Assembly (NCBI GenBank): GCA_031769625.1
Contig: JAUIMM010000688.1
Span: 1,527,001-1,591,000 of the forward strand
Source: Taudactylus pleione
Lineage: Eukaryota > Chordata > Amphibia > Anura > Myobatrachidae
Direction: 5' to 3'
Length of the DNA: 64,000 nucleotides
Shown: positions 11,428 to 23,620 of the stretch, piece after piece
Numbering within the stretch: the first letter of the stretch is position 1
Layout of the letters: every line of letters starts with the position of its first letter
Notes under the pieces: model-generated
Seen by the model: only the letters and a program-made list of their open reading frames with translations
Databases searched by the model: none
What the model was told of the DNA's origin: nothing
Translations under genes and position numbers: made by a program

Positions 11428-13145
11428 TTAACCAGTACAAGGAAATGACTTCTCTGCTGTGCGAGTTCTCTGGTGGATGACGTCATCTGAAAATGTCCCG
11501 CATTCAGAGAGAGAATATAGCTTCCCTCCTATGTGAATCTTTTGATGTATAAGCAGCTGAGATTTGCTGAGAAAACATTTCCCACATTCTGAGCAAGAGT
11601 AGGGCTTCTCTCCTGTGTGAACTCTCTTATGCACTAAAAGATTTGATTTGAGAGTAAACGATTTCCCGCACTCGGAGCAAGAATGAGGTTTTTCTCCTGT
11701 GTGGATCCTTTGATGCCTAATGAGATCAGAGTTACGCTTAAAGCATTTCCCACATTCGGGGCAAGAATACGGTCTCTCCCCTGTGTGAATTTTCTGATGT
11801 CTAATAAGATCTGATCTAGTAATGAAACACTTCCCACACTCCCCACAAGAGTAGGGCTTCTCCCCAGTGTGGATTCTCTGGTGTTTGATAAGATGAGAAT
11901 TACTGATGAAACATTTACCGCATTCCGGGCAAGAGAAGGGTTTGTCCCCCGTGTGAATCCTCTTATGGCTTAAAAGATTTCGTTTCAGAGAAAAAGATTT
12001 GCCACATAGGAAGCAAAAATATGGTTTCTCTCCTGTATGGCTTCTCTGATGGGAGACAAGTTCGGAAAAACATCTAAAACACTTCCCACATGCAGAACAC
12101 AAGATCGTTTTTTCTTTTACTTGATGCTTCTGGTTATATTTGTTATGTTCATCAGTATAAATCGTTGTAGGTTTAAGATTTGCTTCTTCACATGAGAGAG
12201 ATTCCTCCTTAAAATGAGTAGATACATATTGCGTATGTTCACTGGGCATAAAAATGTCAGTGACTGTTACATTACCTCCCTTCCAGGAGACTGATTCCTC
12301 CATAATATGAGTAGATGTATACTGTGCATGACCTGTGGGTGTATACATGTCAGTGTGTGTGAGGGTTCCTCCATCACATGGGACAGATTCCTCCATAATA
12401 GGAGTAGATGTATAGTGAGTATGATCTGTGGGTGTATACATGTCAATGAGGTTTCCCACATCGCATGAGACTGGTTCCTCCTTGATATGATCTGTGGGTG
12501 TACATATGTCAGTGTCTGTAAGGTTTCCTCCATCACATGAGACCGATTCCTCCTTAATATGAGTTGTTGTATACTGTTTATGATATGTGGGTGTATACAT
12601 GTCAGTGTGTGAGAGGTCTCCTCCATCACATGAGATGGATTCCTCCTTACTATGAGTAGATGTATACTTTGTATGATCTGTGGGTGTATACATGTCAGTG
12701 TGTGTGAGGGTTCCTTTATCACATGAGACTGATTTCTCCTTACTATGAGTAGATGTATACTGTTTATGATATGTGGGTGTATACATGTCAGTGTGTGTAA
12801 GGGTTCCTCCATCACATGAGACTGATTCCTCCTTACTAGGAGTAGATGTATAGTGTGTATGATCTGTGGGTGTATACATGTCAGTGTGTGTGTGGTTTCC
12901 TCCATCACATGATACAGATACCTCCTTAATATGAGTAGACATATGTTGTGGATTAAATGTACGAGTATAAATGGCAGTATGCGGCTTTATAACTTTCTCT
13001 GGACTGTTGCTTGTGCTCTGTTCATCTGTTGATGAGTGGTTTGCATCCTGGAGCTTTAAAACAATATTTTGATCTCCGTCCGTACAATCCGGTGAAGAAA
13101 TAAGGGAGTGGGATCCTACAGATAATTTCGTAGCCTCAGTTAAGC
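11428..13145 (-). CDS. Gene A, last exon: repeat linker and C2H2 zinc-finger array (KRAB-ZNF)
   Basis: This is the last exon of a frog-type KRAB zinc-finger gene, read as a nuclear DNA-binding transcriptional regulator by family. The acceptor tttctaacag lies at about 13156-13146 and the exon opens with two bases completing a split codon, matching the phase-1 KRAB exon at 24928-25051. The first 60 residues are acidic and Ser/Thr-rich. Next come about nine copies of a 31-residue repeat (12940-12160) with [10 protein letters not shown] and HTDMYTPT blocks. Seven C2H2 fingers follow (12110-11540) with the usual HTGEKPYSC linkers. An eighth finger is a relic: its first Cys is Leu (YSLSECGTFSDD) and it is shortened. 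Helix positions -1/2/3/6 read CSES, LRNS, SSHK, TSDR, RSDR, LSNV and SSQI. The stop is at 11428-11430. The Met codon at 12942 is internal to the exon, not the start. Targets are unknown. Confidence 0.92.
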
Positions 13146-13904
13146 CTGTTAGAAAGAACCACAGCAGATAAAATAATAGTTTGAATGCAATGAAATATAC
13201 TTCACCCAGTTAGAAATTAAAATAGCTTTTCCACTAATGGGAACTCTCTCTTACCTGAAACGGAGCACAGGACTGCACTGAATGTCCAGCAATTACTGTG
13301 CAGGCAAAACTAGCACTTTGCGCGCTGCCTGTAGGTCTTCCATAGAGCGCTATTATTAAATGATGGAGTACAGATGGGGTAGGACCCTGGAAGGACAAAC
13401 TGTATAATAACCCTGTAAGGTCCCTCTTCTTGCTAATAGAGGGGCAGAGTGAAGGGGCAAGACAGGTGAAGACGGGAGCCGGGAAAAGTGTGTTGGTGGG
13501 GTCCAATATGCTATCCTCCAAATAAAGAGGAGAAAATGCAAATTCATATCACTATATTTATAAAATGGTGTGGCATATTGAGACAGATCCCACTAACATG
13601 ATTGGACGCACTAGATCACTTGACCGTTCATTATTATTTATTTGCATGGGATAACACAATACAAATAATACTCCCCTGTAATTGGGATGAACTATCTTCC
13701 AAGAGGAGTGTAAATATCACATAAAAGAGAAAAAAAAACATACTAACAATAGTGTAATCCTGTTTGCATAGATAGTCCAACTGAAAAAAGTGGTCTCACT
13801 GAAAAAAGTAATCAGTCTTTAATTATAAGGTGCATATGTTTTCCGCTGGATGAATAATATATGTTACTAGGGTTGCCCCCCCTCCCCACCCCTATATTTT
13901 ACAG

Positions 13905-15145
13905 CATAATTATTTTTTTATTTAAAGAAACCTTTTTACAGAAAAAAGCAATGGGCACCAGGTTTGCTCCAAGTTATACCAATATTTGTATGGGTCATTG
14001 GGAGTTAGATACCATTTTGGCACAACAACCCATTTGGAGCAACCCTGTTGTCCTGGTTACGTTATATTGATGATATAATTTTTATTTGGAAGGGAGATAA
14101 TTCTGTTTTAGAAATTTATTGTAAGTTTTTAAATAATAATAATAATAATAATAATACAATTAGATACTGAAAAGACCTAAATTAACTTATTAGATGTCAC
14201 CGTTTATGCTAAAGACAGTAAAATTCATATGAAAAACTTTAACAAATGAACAGATTCCAAGTCCTACATTCTTACTGAAAGCTGTCATCACACCAATTGG
14301 CTCAACTCTATATCAGTGGGTCAATTTAAGAGGCTGAGTAATTGAACAGAGAAAGAGGTATTTGAGGATCAGACTATTTGAAATGGAGAAAATATTTTTG
14401 TCATGTGGATATGATGTACAAAAAAAAAAACTTAAAAAGGAAGCTTTAGAAACAAATAGGGTACATTACTTTCATCAATTGTTTCTAGGAAAAATAATGA
14501 GGTGAGATACAAATGGGCCTTTGTAACTAATTGTAATTCACAGCATAAATAATTAGAGGACAGTTTGAAAAAACATTGGTCATTATTGTCTAGAGACCCA
14601 ATTATAGGTCCCTTAATTCCGAGAAAAAACAGTTATATATAAGAAAGCTTCTAATTTTAGGAATTGTCTTGTAAACAGTGCACACCTTACGAGTAAAAAA
14701 CCATGACAAATATTGACTAAGGGATTCCATAGGTGTGATACTTGTATAGGGTGTAAAAACATCAAAGGTACAGAATCTAGAAAAAAAAATTGAGCAATTG
14801 ATTATAAATGGCCATAAACAGAGCATCAAAACAATTCATTATTTGCCATACAAAAAAAAAATAATTTATGATATTGAATATTCTTGTGGAAAATATTATA
14901 TTGGCAGAACAAACAGTTCATTAAAAATAATGGTGAGCAAGCACCAAGAGATATAAAAAATGGTCCGGAGACACACCGTCAGCGCATTTCAAGAAAGAAC
15001 ATGCTTGCTCGTTGCAGAGATAAATAATATTATTGGTATTAAACAGATTAAAAATAACCCCAGATGTAAAGTTATGGCTAGTGCAATAACAAAAGCAGAA
15101 CTGAAACTCATCCATGAGTTTAATACGCTATTACCACGTGGCTAA
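13905..15145 (+). pseudogene. Penelope-like RT / GIY-YIG endonuclease polyprotein, 5'-truncated and broken
   Basis: Reverse transcriptase motifs are readable: GTRFAPSYTNICMG (13951-13992) and the catalytic RYIDDIIFIWKG (14060-14095). Downstream, across many stops and frameshifts, come SYILTESCHHTNWLNS (about 14255-14305) and a GIY-YIG endonuclease domain with IYDIEYSCGKYYIGRT (14865-14912), ending KAELKLIHEFNTLLPRG before a stop at about 15143. RT followed by GIY-YIG is diagnostic of Penelope-like elements. The N-terminal half of the RT is missing and there is an AAT microsatellite at 14131-14156, so the copy is dead. Confidence 0.85.
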
Positions 15146-15215
15146 TTATGATTTCATCTGGTTTCACATCAAGACACGGGTTTTTAGGAGTTTGTTTTTT
15201 TTGACATAACTATAC

Positions 15216-15219
15216 ACTA

Positions 15220-15254
<35 letters not shown>

Positions 15255-15265
15255 GTATATATATA
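15216..15265. repeat. (TA)n/(CA)n microsatellite
   Basis: About 24 bp of alternating AT, then acacacacac and tatatata, inside the Penelope-like element 3' region. Confidence 0.9.
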
Positions 15266-15829
15266 ATATATCTCTTATTGTTTTTGTACTGTATACTGAC
15301 CATGTAACCAATATTATTAACGCACTTTAAATCCTGTGTAGATATTGTTTACTTTGTTCCCTTTATAGTTATTTTTATCCATATTGGGATTGATTCAGAT
15401 ATATATACAGTATATGTCTAACACATGGATATAAAAGTTTTACCCAAACATGGACACCTAGATATTTCCGGAATATACCCTGGAACCAGAGGCAGTACCA
15501 TTATATGGCTAGATGGTACACACCAATATGAAAAACACAAGACTTCCGGGATGTGGCCGTATGTTCCCGTCAGCGCACCCATCACTTCTGGGATGATGCT
15601 AGTGGGACAATAGGATGTCCAGTCCATGGCAACGTTAATCTTGGGAACAGCATCACTTCTGGCATTCGGCACCGGAAGCATGAACAAATGGCGGGAGCCC
15701 GGAAAGGAAGATAATGGACGAACATTGTTGTATTATTGATTGTATTATATGTATTTGTTTATACATCACACAGGGTACTAAGCTACCTGCAAATTGGTTA
15801 GGGTATTTAAGGACAAAATGGCCGGTTAT

Positions 15830-15878
15830 ACCAAACACTTTGATAAAGACCCTCTGGGGTCGAAACGCGTTGGTGAGA
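15830..15878 (+). ncRNA. Hammerhead-ribozyme-like motif in the Penelope terminal repeat
   Basis: TTGATAAA is followed by a perfect hairpin GACCC-tctg-GGGTC and then GAAACGCGTT. The outer flanks ACCAA (15829-15833) and TTGGT (15870-15874) can pair. This matches the order of a hammerhead (CUGAUGA, stem II, GAAA, short stem III), but the first core block has two differences from CUGAUGA, so cleavage activity is uncertain. Confidence 0.5.
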
Positions 15879-18129
15879 CACCTGGCAGCTGTTTGAAGGA
15901 CCTACCCAGCAGTGAAGGAAGGACTTCTGGTATAGTGACACCTTGAGAGATCCTGTTCATCTAATATGCACTACTGATAGAATTCCTACCAGAGGAAGGA
16001 AGTGATCTGCTTGCTTGTGGTTTTTTTTAATAATAAAAAAGTTTTTATAGAAACTTTTTGTTTTGGATACTACAATAAATATTGGAGCCAAATTGATGAA
16101 AATGTTTGAAATTGTCCTGACTACACCTTTAAAGATTCCCGTGATGTGCACTATTTCCATTGGGAATCCGTGAGTGATGTGTGTGGGAAGCAAAACTCTG
16201 AATTACATTTCTCTGCTCATGGTGGTGGTTTTCAGATGCTGCAAAAGATACCATAAGAAATGCTTATATATATTAGCTTATGGCTGTGAGTTATATGTGT
16301 GGGGGGCAACCCTAGTAACATACAGTATATTATACATCCAGGTGGAGGGGAACTTATTTACACCTTATAAATTAAAGGCTGATCACTTTTCCAGTGGGAC
16401 TATCTATGTTGTTAAACAGGATTACACTATTGTATGTATGTATGTTTTTTTTTCTTTTAGGTGATATCTGAACTCCTCTTGGAAGAAAGATCGGCCCAAT
16501 TGTTGGAGTATTATACTGTATGTATTGTGTTATCCCAAAGCGCAATTCTACCTGTTACATTCTCTCTTTTTTTTTTTCGCCCCATGTAATTTTTATTGAA
16601 TTTTAAAATTGAAGGGTAGAGAAAAGAAAAGAGAAGGGGCACACGGGGAAGAGGGCGTACAAATAATTGTAACAAAATTTCTTTATCACAATACACAGCA
16701 GAATATAAATACTTAATGACGCAGTATATATCTGGGCCTGCACTATGAGTTACCCTTTAAGGAATTTATCCCACTGCTCACCCAAGAATGCAATTGTAGA
16801 TTCATAATTACATTGGCTATACAAAATGGCGACAGAGCTGGCAGTGTTATTTCCTTACTAGTTGATACACGCTGTAATAGTGGAGGGCACTAATTAAGGA
16901 AGCTCGTTACCTAAAGATTGAACAGAGACAGGGAGCCACAGTAAGTCAGGAAGGGCAAAGGGTTTCACGGCATCCTTCTCACATGACCCATGGTTTAAGC
17001 ATTTCCCCACAAACCAGTCTCTTGCTTGACAAGCGTATTGATATTTCTCTAAATCAGGAAAAGCTACCCCGCCTCTCAATTTAGGTAAGGAACGGGTATC
17101 TTTCGCAAGCCTTTCACACATAGTTAACAATAACCTTATTAAATTTATTGCATAAGGATTAAATGGAGGATTCTGGGGATGGTAGGAAATATAAGAGTTT
17201 TGGGAGTAATACCATCTTAAAGGCAGCTATTCTGCCCAACCAAGAAACTTCATGAGACATCCAGTCTTTTGTGAAAGTCTAAAACACTTTAAGAAGAGGA
17301 ATATAGTTACTGTCTATCTCTGGCTAAATGAATACACAAATATTTAAGCGAACAGGATTGCCAAGCATACTTCAAGGTCTCCTTAAGAGATACGAATGTA
17401 TCAGTAGAGATATTTAAAAGGGAGGGCTTCGGTTTTAGTAGTGTTAAGTTTATAAAAAGAAACCTTACAATAGGCTTCCAAAATACAATATAGAGCGGGG
17501 AAAGAAGCATGGGGGTTAAGCAGACAAAGAAAAATGTCATCCGTAAATAAACAAATCTTATGAGTAGTATCTCCTACCCTAGGACCCTGAATTGACTCCA
17601 CGATCCTGATCTTCTCAGCTAGAGGCTAATGCAAAAAATAGGATTTTGGTACGTACCGATAAATCCCTTTCCCCGATTCCACAGGGGACACTGGAGTCTC
17701 AATACAATGGGTATAGGAGTGGGTTAACCGGGAGCTGGCACCTTAAAAAAAAAAAAACTAACTGTAGCTAGCTCCTCCCCCTCCATACCCCCCCCAATCC
17801 AGTCTAAACATAACTGTGCCCGAGGAGAGCTGGAAGTAAGGAGAAGGAGACAGAAAAGCTACAATAACTACATCCATGTACTAATACATCATACACAGAA
17901 AGAAAAACGGTAACAGACCAATCAAACGACCTAATGCAACAACTGTAGTATCTTGCAGAAAAGAACAGCGCAGGGAGGGCGTCCAGTGTCCCCTGTGGAA
18001 TCGGAGAAAGGGATTTATCGGTAAGTACCAAAATCCTATTTTCTCCTTCATCCACTAGGGGACACTGGAGTCTCAATACAATGGGGACGTCCCAGAGCTT
18101 AGAACCCTGCAGTACTGCACGTCCAAACT

Positions 18130-19248
18130 TGAAGCGGAGGCCGAAAAGTATCAAATCGATAAAACTTAAGGAAAGTATGCTTTCCCGACCAAGTAGCTGC
18201 TCTGCAAAGTTGGTTTAATGAAACCCCCCGAGCAGCCGCCTATGAAGGGCCTACCGAGCGCGTTGAATGAGCGGTAATGGAACTAGGTGATTGTCTGGAA
18301 GCCACCACATAAGCCTGTCTGATAGCCAGGCGAATCCATCTTGAAATGGTTTGTTTGGACGCCGGCCAACCTGGACGAGCCAAATCAAACTTTATAAATA
18401 AAGCGTCAGATTTACGGAGGGAAGCCGTCCGGTCCACGTAAATCTTAAGAGCCCTGACTACATCCAATAACTTTGAATTTGGAGAATCGTCTTTGAAAAC
18501 CGGGAACCACTATCAGCTGATTTATATGAAAAGCAGTCACTACCTTGGGAAGAAAGGATTTCTGCGTGCGTAACTCCACCCTATCCTCATGAAAAATGAG
18601 GAAGGGGGGACGACAGGATAAGGCACTGAGCTCCGACACTCGCCTTGCTGATGCGAGCGCCAACAGCAGAACCACCTTCCAGGTTAAATAATTCATTTCT
18701 ACCCTGTGTAAAGGCTCAAAGCTTTCAGGCTGAAGGAACGCTAAAACAAAATCCAAATCCCAAGGTGCAGTGGGCGGTACGAAAGGAGGTTGAATTCTGA
18801 TGACTCCTTTTAAAAAAGTCTGAACATCTGGAAACAAGGCCAATCTCTTCTGAAAGAAAAGTGACAATGCAGATATCTGTACCTTTAAGGAACCTAGACA
18901 AAGGCCCGCTGTTAGACAGGCCTGAAGAAAAAGGAGGAGACGTGATGTCCTAAAAATTGCTGGAGGGTAATTACGTCTCTCGCACCAAACAACATAAGCC
19001 TTCCATATGCGATAGTAATGCTGAGAGGTGACATCCTTCCTGGCCCGCAGCATAGTGGGAATCACGCTGGACGGGATCCCCTTGCTTCTGAGGACGGCCC
19101 TTTCAGTAGCCAAGCCGTTAAACGAAGCCGCTGTAAGTTCTGATAAACGAACGACCCCTGCAGAAGAAGATCCTCCTGAAGGGGTAGGGGCCAAGGTTCG
19201 TCTATTAACAGATTTTGTATCTGCGAGTACCACGCTCGCCTGGGCCAT
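18130..19248 (-). pseudogene. DIRS tyrosine recombinase (YR)
   Basis: The recombinase catalyses integration of the circular DNA of DIRS elements. The frame from 19248 contains the core-binding part (TSQHYYRIWKAYVVWC), followed by LLALASARRVSELSAL with the catalytic box-I Arg. A frameshift near 18470 moves the rest to another frame, with ITAHSTRSVG holding the HxxR box. A TAG interrupts straight after, where related proteins usually have Trp, and the C-terminus reads NQLCRAATWSGKHTFLKFYRFDTF with the presumed nucleophilic Tyr. All catalytic residues are present but the frame is broken twice. Confidence 0.85.
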
Positions 19249-20928
19249 CTGGTGTTACTAGTAGTACCTTGACTCTTTCTCGCTTGATTCTCTGGAGCAA
19301 GCGTGGAATGAGAGGAAACGAAGGGAAGACGTAGATGTAATGGAAGGGCCACAGAGCCGACAGTGCGTCCACCGCCGCAGCTTGAGGATCCTTTGTCCTG
19401 GAGTAGGAGACTGGTAACTGGTGATTTACTCTTGACGCCATGAGATCGGCTTGCGGACAGCCCCACTTCAGAGTTAGGTGATGGAACACCTGAGGATTCA
19501 AGGACCATTCCCCCGGATGGATGTTCTGCCGACTGAGATAGTCGGCCTCCCAGTTCTCTACTCCCGGTATGAATATTGCAGAAATTGCTACTGCAAATTT
19601 CTCTGCCCATATAAAAATCCTGCTTACCTCCCTCATAGCAGCTCTGCTTTTTGTGCCGCCTTGTTTGTTTATATATGCCACCGCCGTGGCATCGTCTGAC
19701 TGAACTCGGATCGCCTGACCCTTCAATATGGGCCGCGCCTTCTGAAGGGCATAAAACATTGCTCTCAACTCCAGCACATTTATGGATAGTCTTACTTCCC
19801 GTTGAGTCCAGAGCCCCTGAAAATGCTTTCCCAGGGTCACTGCTCCCCACCCTCTCAGGCTTGCGTCCGTGGTGAGGAGTATCCAATACCACATCGCAAA
19901 TCTTCTTCCCGCCAACAGGTTAAAGGGATTCAACCACCATATGAGGGATGTTCGTGTTCGCGCCACCAAAAGGACCCTCTGATGTAGAACAGGTGGGACC
20001 CTGACCAGTGGGAAAGAAGATCTAACTGGAAGGTTCGGGCGTGAAATCTTGCGTATTGTATTGCCTCGAAAGCTGCTACCATTTTCCCGAGAAGACGGAT
20101 ACAGAAATGTACAGACACCCAGCGATGCTGTAAAACCATGCGCACCAGGTGCTGAATGGGAGCAAACTTGTTCTGGGGCAAAAATACTTTTTGTTCCCTT
20201 GTGTCTAGTATCATTGCCAGAAAAAGCAGGCGTTGGGTGGGGATCAGGGAGAATTTCTTGAAATTTAGGATCCATCCGTGTTGTAAAAGAACACTCTGCG
20301 TTAGATGAATGTTCTTTAACAGGCGATCCCGTGACGAGGCCTTTATCAAGAGATCGTCCAAATACGGAACAATGACAATACCCTGACAATGCAGCAGGGC
20401 CATCATTTCTGCCATAATCTTTGTAAACACCCTTGGTGCTGACGAAAGACCGAAAGGCAGGGCCTGAAATTGAAAATGCGAGTCTAGTATTGCAAAACGA
20501 AGAAAAATCTGATGAGGAGGCCATATCGGTATATGGAGATAAGCATCCTTTGTGTCGAGGGACACTAAAAACTAGTCTTTCTCGAGACTCGCAATAATGG
20601 ATTGGAGAGATTCCATTTTGAATCTGAAGACTCGCAGATAAAGGTTTAATTCCTTGAGATTGAGGATGGGCCTCATGGAGCCGTCCGGCTTGGGCACAAC
20701 GAACAAACTTGAATAAAACCCTTGACATCCCTGGTGGGATGGAACCTTCACTATTACCTGAGACAATAACAGTTTAAGTATTGCCTCCTGGATAGCTACA
20801 CGTTTTTCCGTAACCTGAGGTAAACCTGTCTTGAAAAAACGAGAGAGAGGGGCTGTATTCTGAAATCCAGCTTTAGTCCCTGAACAATGACATCCCGAAC
20901 CCAGGCGTCCTGACAAGAATGGTTCCAA
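19205..20928 (-). pseudogene. DIRS reverse transcriptase and RNase H
   Basis: The RT frame 20928-19930 has SSLFVVPKPDGSMRPILNLK, then an in-frame TAG (20572-20574), then SLDTKDAYLHIPI, FQFQALPFGLSSAPRVF and the catalytic VPYLDDLLI. A frameshift near 19975 leads into the RNase H frame with LLTTDASLRGWG, LELRAMFYAL, SDDATAVAYINKQGG and IPGVENWEADYLSR, which supply the acidic active-site residues. It ends by overlapping the YR frame. No methyltransferase domain was seen. Confidence 0.88.
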
Positions 20929-21252
20929 ATGTCCTTGAAACGTAGGAGTCGAGCCCCTACTCTGGGGTCCCCCAAATGAGAAGGGAGAATGTCATGCGGT
21001 AGGCTTTGCAGCTGCTTTATCCTGCTGGGAGTTGGAGGCAGCTGTGAGATCCACTTATCTAATTCCGAGCAGAAAGGAACCTCCCCCATAAAAGAGCCTC
21101 AACTGCTCTCTTAGACTCTGCGTCTGCTTGCCACTGATGCAACCACAGAGCCCTTCTAGCTGACACAGCCAATGCTGAAGATCTGACGGATAGACTGCAA
21201 ATGTCCTTTGACGCTTCCCCCAGGAATGCAGCTGATTCTGTAATCTGCTCAG

Positions 21253-22070
21253 CTAACTGAATGAGGTCATCGGGTTGTGCACGGACCTAATCCCTTCCGC
21301 TAGCTGCAAAGCCCAATTCTCAATGGCTTTGTTCACCCAACAGCAGACTTGAGCCGGACGCATCAAAACCCCTGCTACAGTGTATAGGGATTTTAATGTC
21401 TGTTCCAGCTTCCTGTCCGAGGTCTCTTTTAAAGCAACCGCACCCGGCACTGGAAGTACTGTCTTTTTAGAAAGACGGGCTACTGATGGGTCTACCGCAG
21501 GAGGAGTTTCACACAATCTCCTACCGACCTGTGGAAAAGGGTAATAAGAGAGATATTTCTTGTTCATTTGAAATCTCTTATCTGGGTGTTTCCATGCAAT
21601 AGAGAGAATATCATCCAGCTCCTCCGATGCTGGAAAGGTAACGAACTGCTTAACCCTTTTACCAAAAATAGACGGTTTTGCAGTTACCTCTACCTCCTCC
21701 ACATGTAACACCTGTCCTGATGCAGGTTCAAATTCCTCAGTAATCTGAACCTCCTCCTCCTGCACTTCACCCTCCTCTTGGTCCTGAACATCCTCTTCGT
21801 CGGATTCATCCCAATGTAGGGGATTATGAATGAACCTTTTACTAAAGGACCTGAGTAGATGCAGAGGGAGCCTGGGACATTGCCTTTGTAAGACCCTCTA
21901 CCGATCTTGCTAGAGATCGGGCCCACTCTGGTTTCAGCTGCTGTCTGATTCAGCCTCTCCCTGTCTCTGCGAGATGCTTCAAACTCAGATGACAGGTTGG
22001 ATATAACTGATGTTAATTGATCCGACCAAATAGGCTGGCTCACATTAACAGAGTCCTGAGGCTGAGACAT
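21253..22070 (-). pseudogene. DIRS gag-like ORF1
   Basis: From Met at 22070 (MSQPQDSVNVSQPIW) the frame runs into Arg-rich sequence, then shifts near 21760 into a frame with acidic EEEVQITEEF and later PDKRFQMNKKYLSYYPFPQVG, ending at 21253. Position upstream of RT and the general composition fit a DIRS ORF1 product; no zinc knuckle was seen. At least one frameshift is present. Confidence 0.6.
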
Positions 22071-23461
22071 GCAATTATCACACAGTAAGGAAGCATTAGG
22101 CTGTCCCTGTGTGAATTTTTCCCCACAAGTTTTGCAGGAAAAGGCCTATTGGGCTGCCTTAGACCCCTTGGTAGACATTACAGTTACCACACACACACAG
22201 AGACAGAAAAAAACGACAGTAGTAATTACAATCACACCTATGACTTACTGAGAAGGGGCACAGAGGGGGATAAGCAATGTGTACAGCACTAATTGAATAA
22301 CGCTGCAACAATAATAGCAAGGGCTGATAACTGAGTACTAGCCAGACACAGCCTGCTCCTTCACTTTTGGTATTCCAAAATGGCCCCTCAGCGTTCTTTA
22401 GAAGCGCTGAGGCTGATGGTAGGCAGAAGCAGAAGAAAAAACTTAGGCTCCGCCTCCCCGGCTATGGCGCCCTTCCGTGAAATGCCCACCTATTATAATG
22501 TCCTGGCTCCCTGCTAACCAGGGAGCCAGGTGACACTAACCTTGACCCTGCCTAAGCTGCCAGCGGCGGGCATGTGCTGTGGGAACCCGCTACGAGCACT
22601 GCATCCAGCGCGTATCTGGGTTCCCCAGAGACTGAGGTCTCTGTAGCAGGAGACCTCAGCGCAAACTTTGTGCAGCAGCGGTGAGGTCTCCCCCAGCAGC
22701 ATCCATAGGTGTAGACAGGCAGGGGCAGTGGGCTGCCTGTCCATCCTCCTGCTGATTGGAGGTCCTTCTTTATGTTAAAATAAGCCCTAAACGGGAGATC
22801 AACGTCCAGCTCCCAGGGCACACTTTTTAGACTGGGTTGGGGGGGGGTATGGAGGGGGAGGAGCTAGCTACTGTTGGTTTGTTTTTTTTAAGGTACCAGC
22901 TCCCGGTTAACCCACTCTTATACCCATTGTATTGACACTCCAGTGTCCCCTAGGGGATGAAGGAGAAATTAAGGGGGAGAGAGAGGACACCCCTGTCGGG
23001 TACCATGAGTTATATTAAAACATGGGGGGAGAGATCCACTGACAAATGTCCTAGCAGACGGAGCATAATGCTGAGATCGAATCCAAGATTCTACCGCCAA
23101 ACCCAAATCTCCTAAGTACAACTTGTAGGTAGGTTCCTTACTGCGATCACATTGTTCCATAATATTAAAAACCCAACAAGTGTTATCTGGCGACTGACAG
23201 CCCATTGCAAACACTACTACTGGTCTGAATTGATTAAAGAGGGTAACAATGGGCCTAGCCTTAAAGCAACCAAATTGGCAAATAGCTTGACGTCCATGGA
23301 CACAAGGCGTGTAGTAAAAGGAAAGGCTGGTTGGCATGAAGCATGCAGTCAGATGTAAACTGGGTCGACACACAAAGTGGAGTCAGAATTATGCCGCGTT
23401 GTTATACAATGTGGATACACAGTCGCAGGAAAACTAGCTGCAACAGGAGTAGCAAACAAAA

Positions 23462-23620
23462 GGGGAGATGCATCAAACCAAGAGGACAACTGAAGAAGCA
23501 ACCTATCAGCTTCTAGCTATCATTTACCTAGTACATTCTATATAAAATGATAGCCAGAAGCCAGTTGGTTGCTATGAGTAACTTCACCTGTCCTCTTAGC
23601 AAGTTTGATACATCTCCCCC
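23462..23620. mobile_element. Short palindromic MITE, 'ggggagatgcatcaaac' termini
   Basis: The left end ggggagatgcatcaaacc pairs with the right end tttgatacatctcccc, and the inner arms gctagctatcattt-type / aaatgatagcc pair, giving one long hairpin of about 160 bp. Confidence 0.8.

Larger units (their letters stand above)
13647..16537 (+). mobile_element. Penelope-like retroelement with inverted terminal repeats
   Basis: The core reads as a decayed Penelope-type polyprotein on the plus strand (separate entry). It is bounded by inverted copies of the same roughly 240-bp sequence: 13647-13880 reads in reverse complement as 16299-16537, sharing caaccctagtaacata, acaggattacactattg, actcctcttggaag and gtattgtgttatccca. 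Inverted terminal copies are a known arrangement of Penelope-like elements. The right-hand repeat contains a hammerhead-like motif at 15830-15878. The element lies in the last intron of gene A, antisense to it. Confidence 0.8.
17635..22965 (-). mobile_element. DIRS-type tyrosine-recombinase retrotransposon (5.3 kb), nearly complete
   Basis: Three hallmarks are visible: an RT/RNase H region, a tyrosine recombinase instead of an integrase, and inverted termini plus an internal complementary region. The terminal repeats 17672-17803 and 22828-22950 are inverted copies (ggggacactggagt, ataccc, gggttaaccgggagctgg, gctagctcctccccctcc). The block 17979-18095 is complementary to the left outer end and matches the right outer end, joined at ctatttt/ctccttc. 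Such a block is used to close the circular intermediate in DIRS replication. Gag-like, RT/RH and YR frames follow in that order on the minus strand. A few stops and frameshifts show it is inactive as read. Confidence 0.9.
16562..23400 (-). mobile_element. L1-type LINE ORF2 fragment, split by a DIRS element
   Basis: The minus strand carries an L1-type reverse transcriptase in two parts. The upstream part (about 23373-22966) ends in FNITHGTRQGCPLSP, the RT block before the catalytic motif. After a 5.3-kb DIRS insertion, the downstream part (17633 to about 16600) continues with THKICLFTDDIFLCLLNPHAS, where FTDD stands for the usual F/YADD, then SHEVSWLGRIAAFKMVLLPKLLY and LPKLRGGVAFPDLEKYQYA. 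The 3' end is a T-run on the plus strand (16566-16577) next to tttattgaattttaaaa. There are several stops and frameshifts and the 5' end is truncated. It lies in sense orientation in the last intron of gene A. Its target duplication was not found. Confidence 0.85.

Noticed and set aside
19062..19892. 276-codon minus-strand frame inside the DIRS element
   Set aside because: It overlaps the RNase H and recombinase frames, which carry the recognisable motifs; this frame has none.
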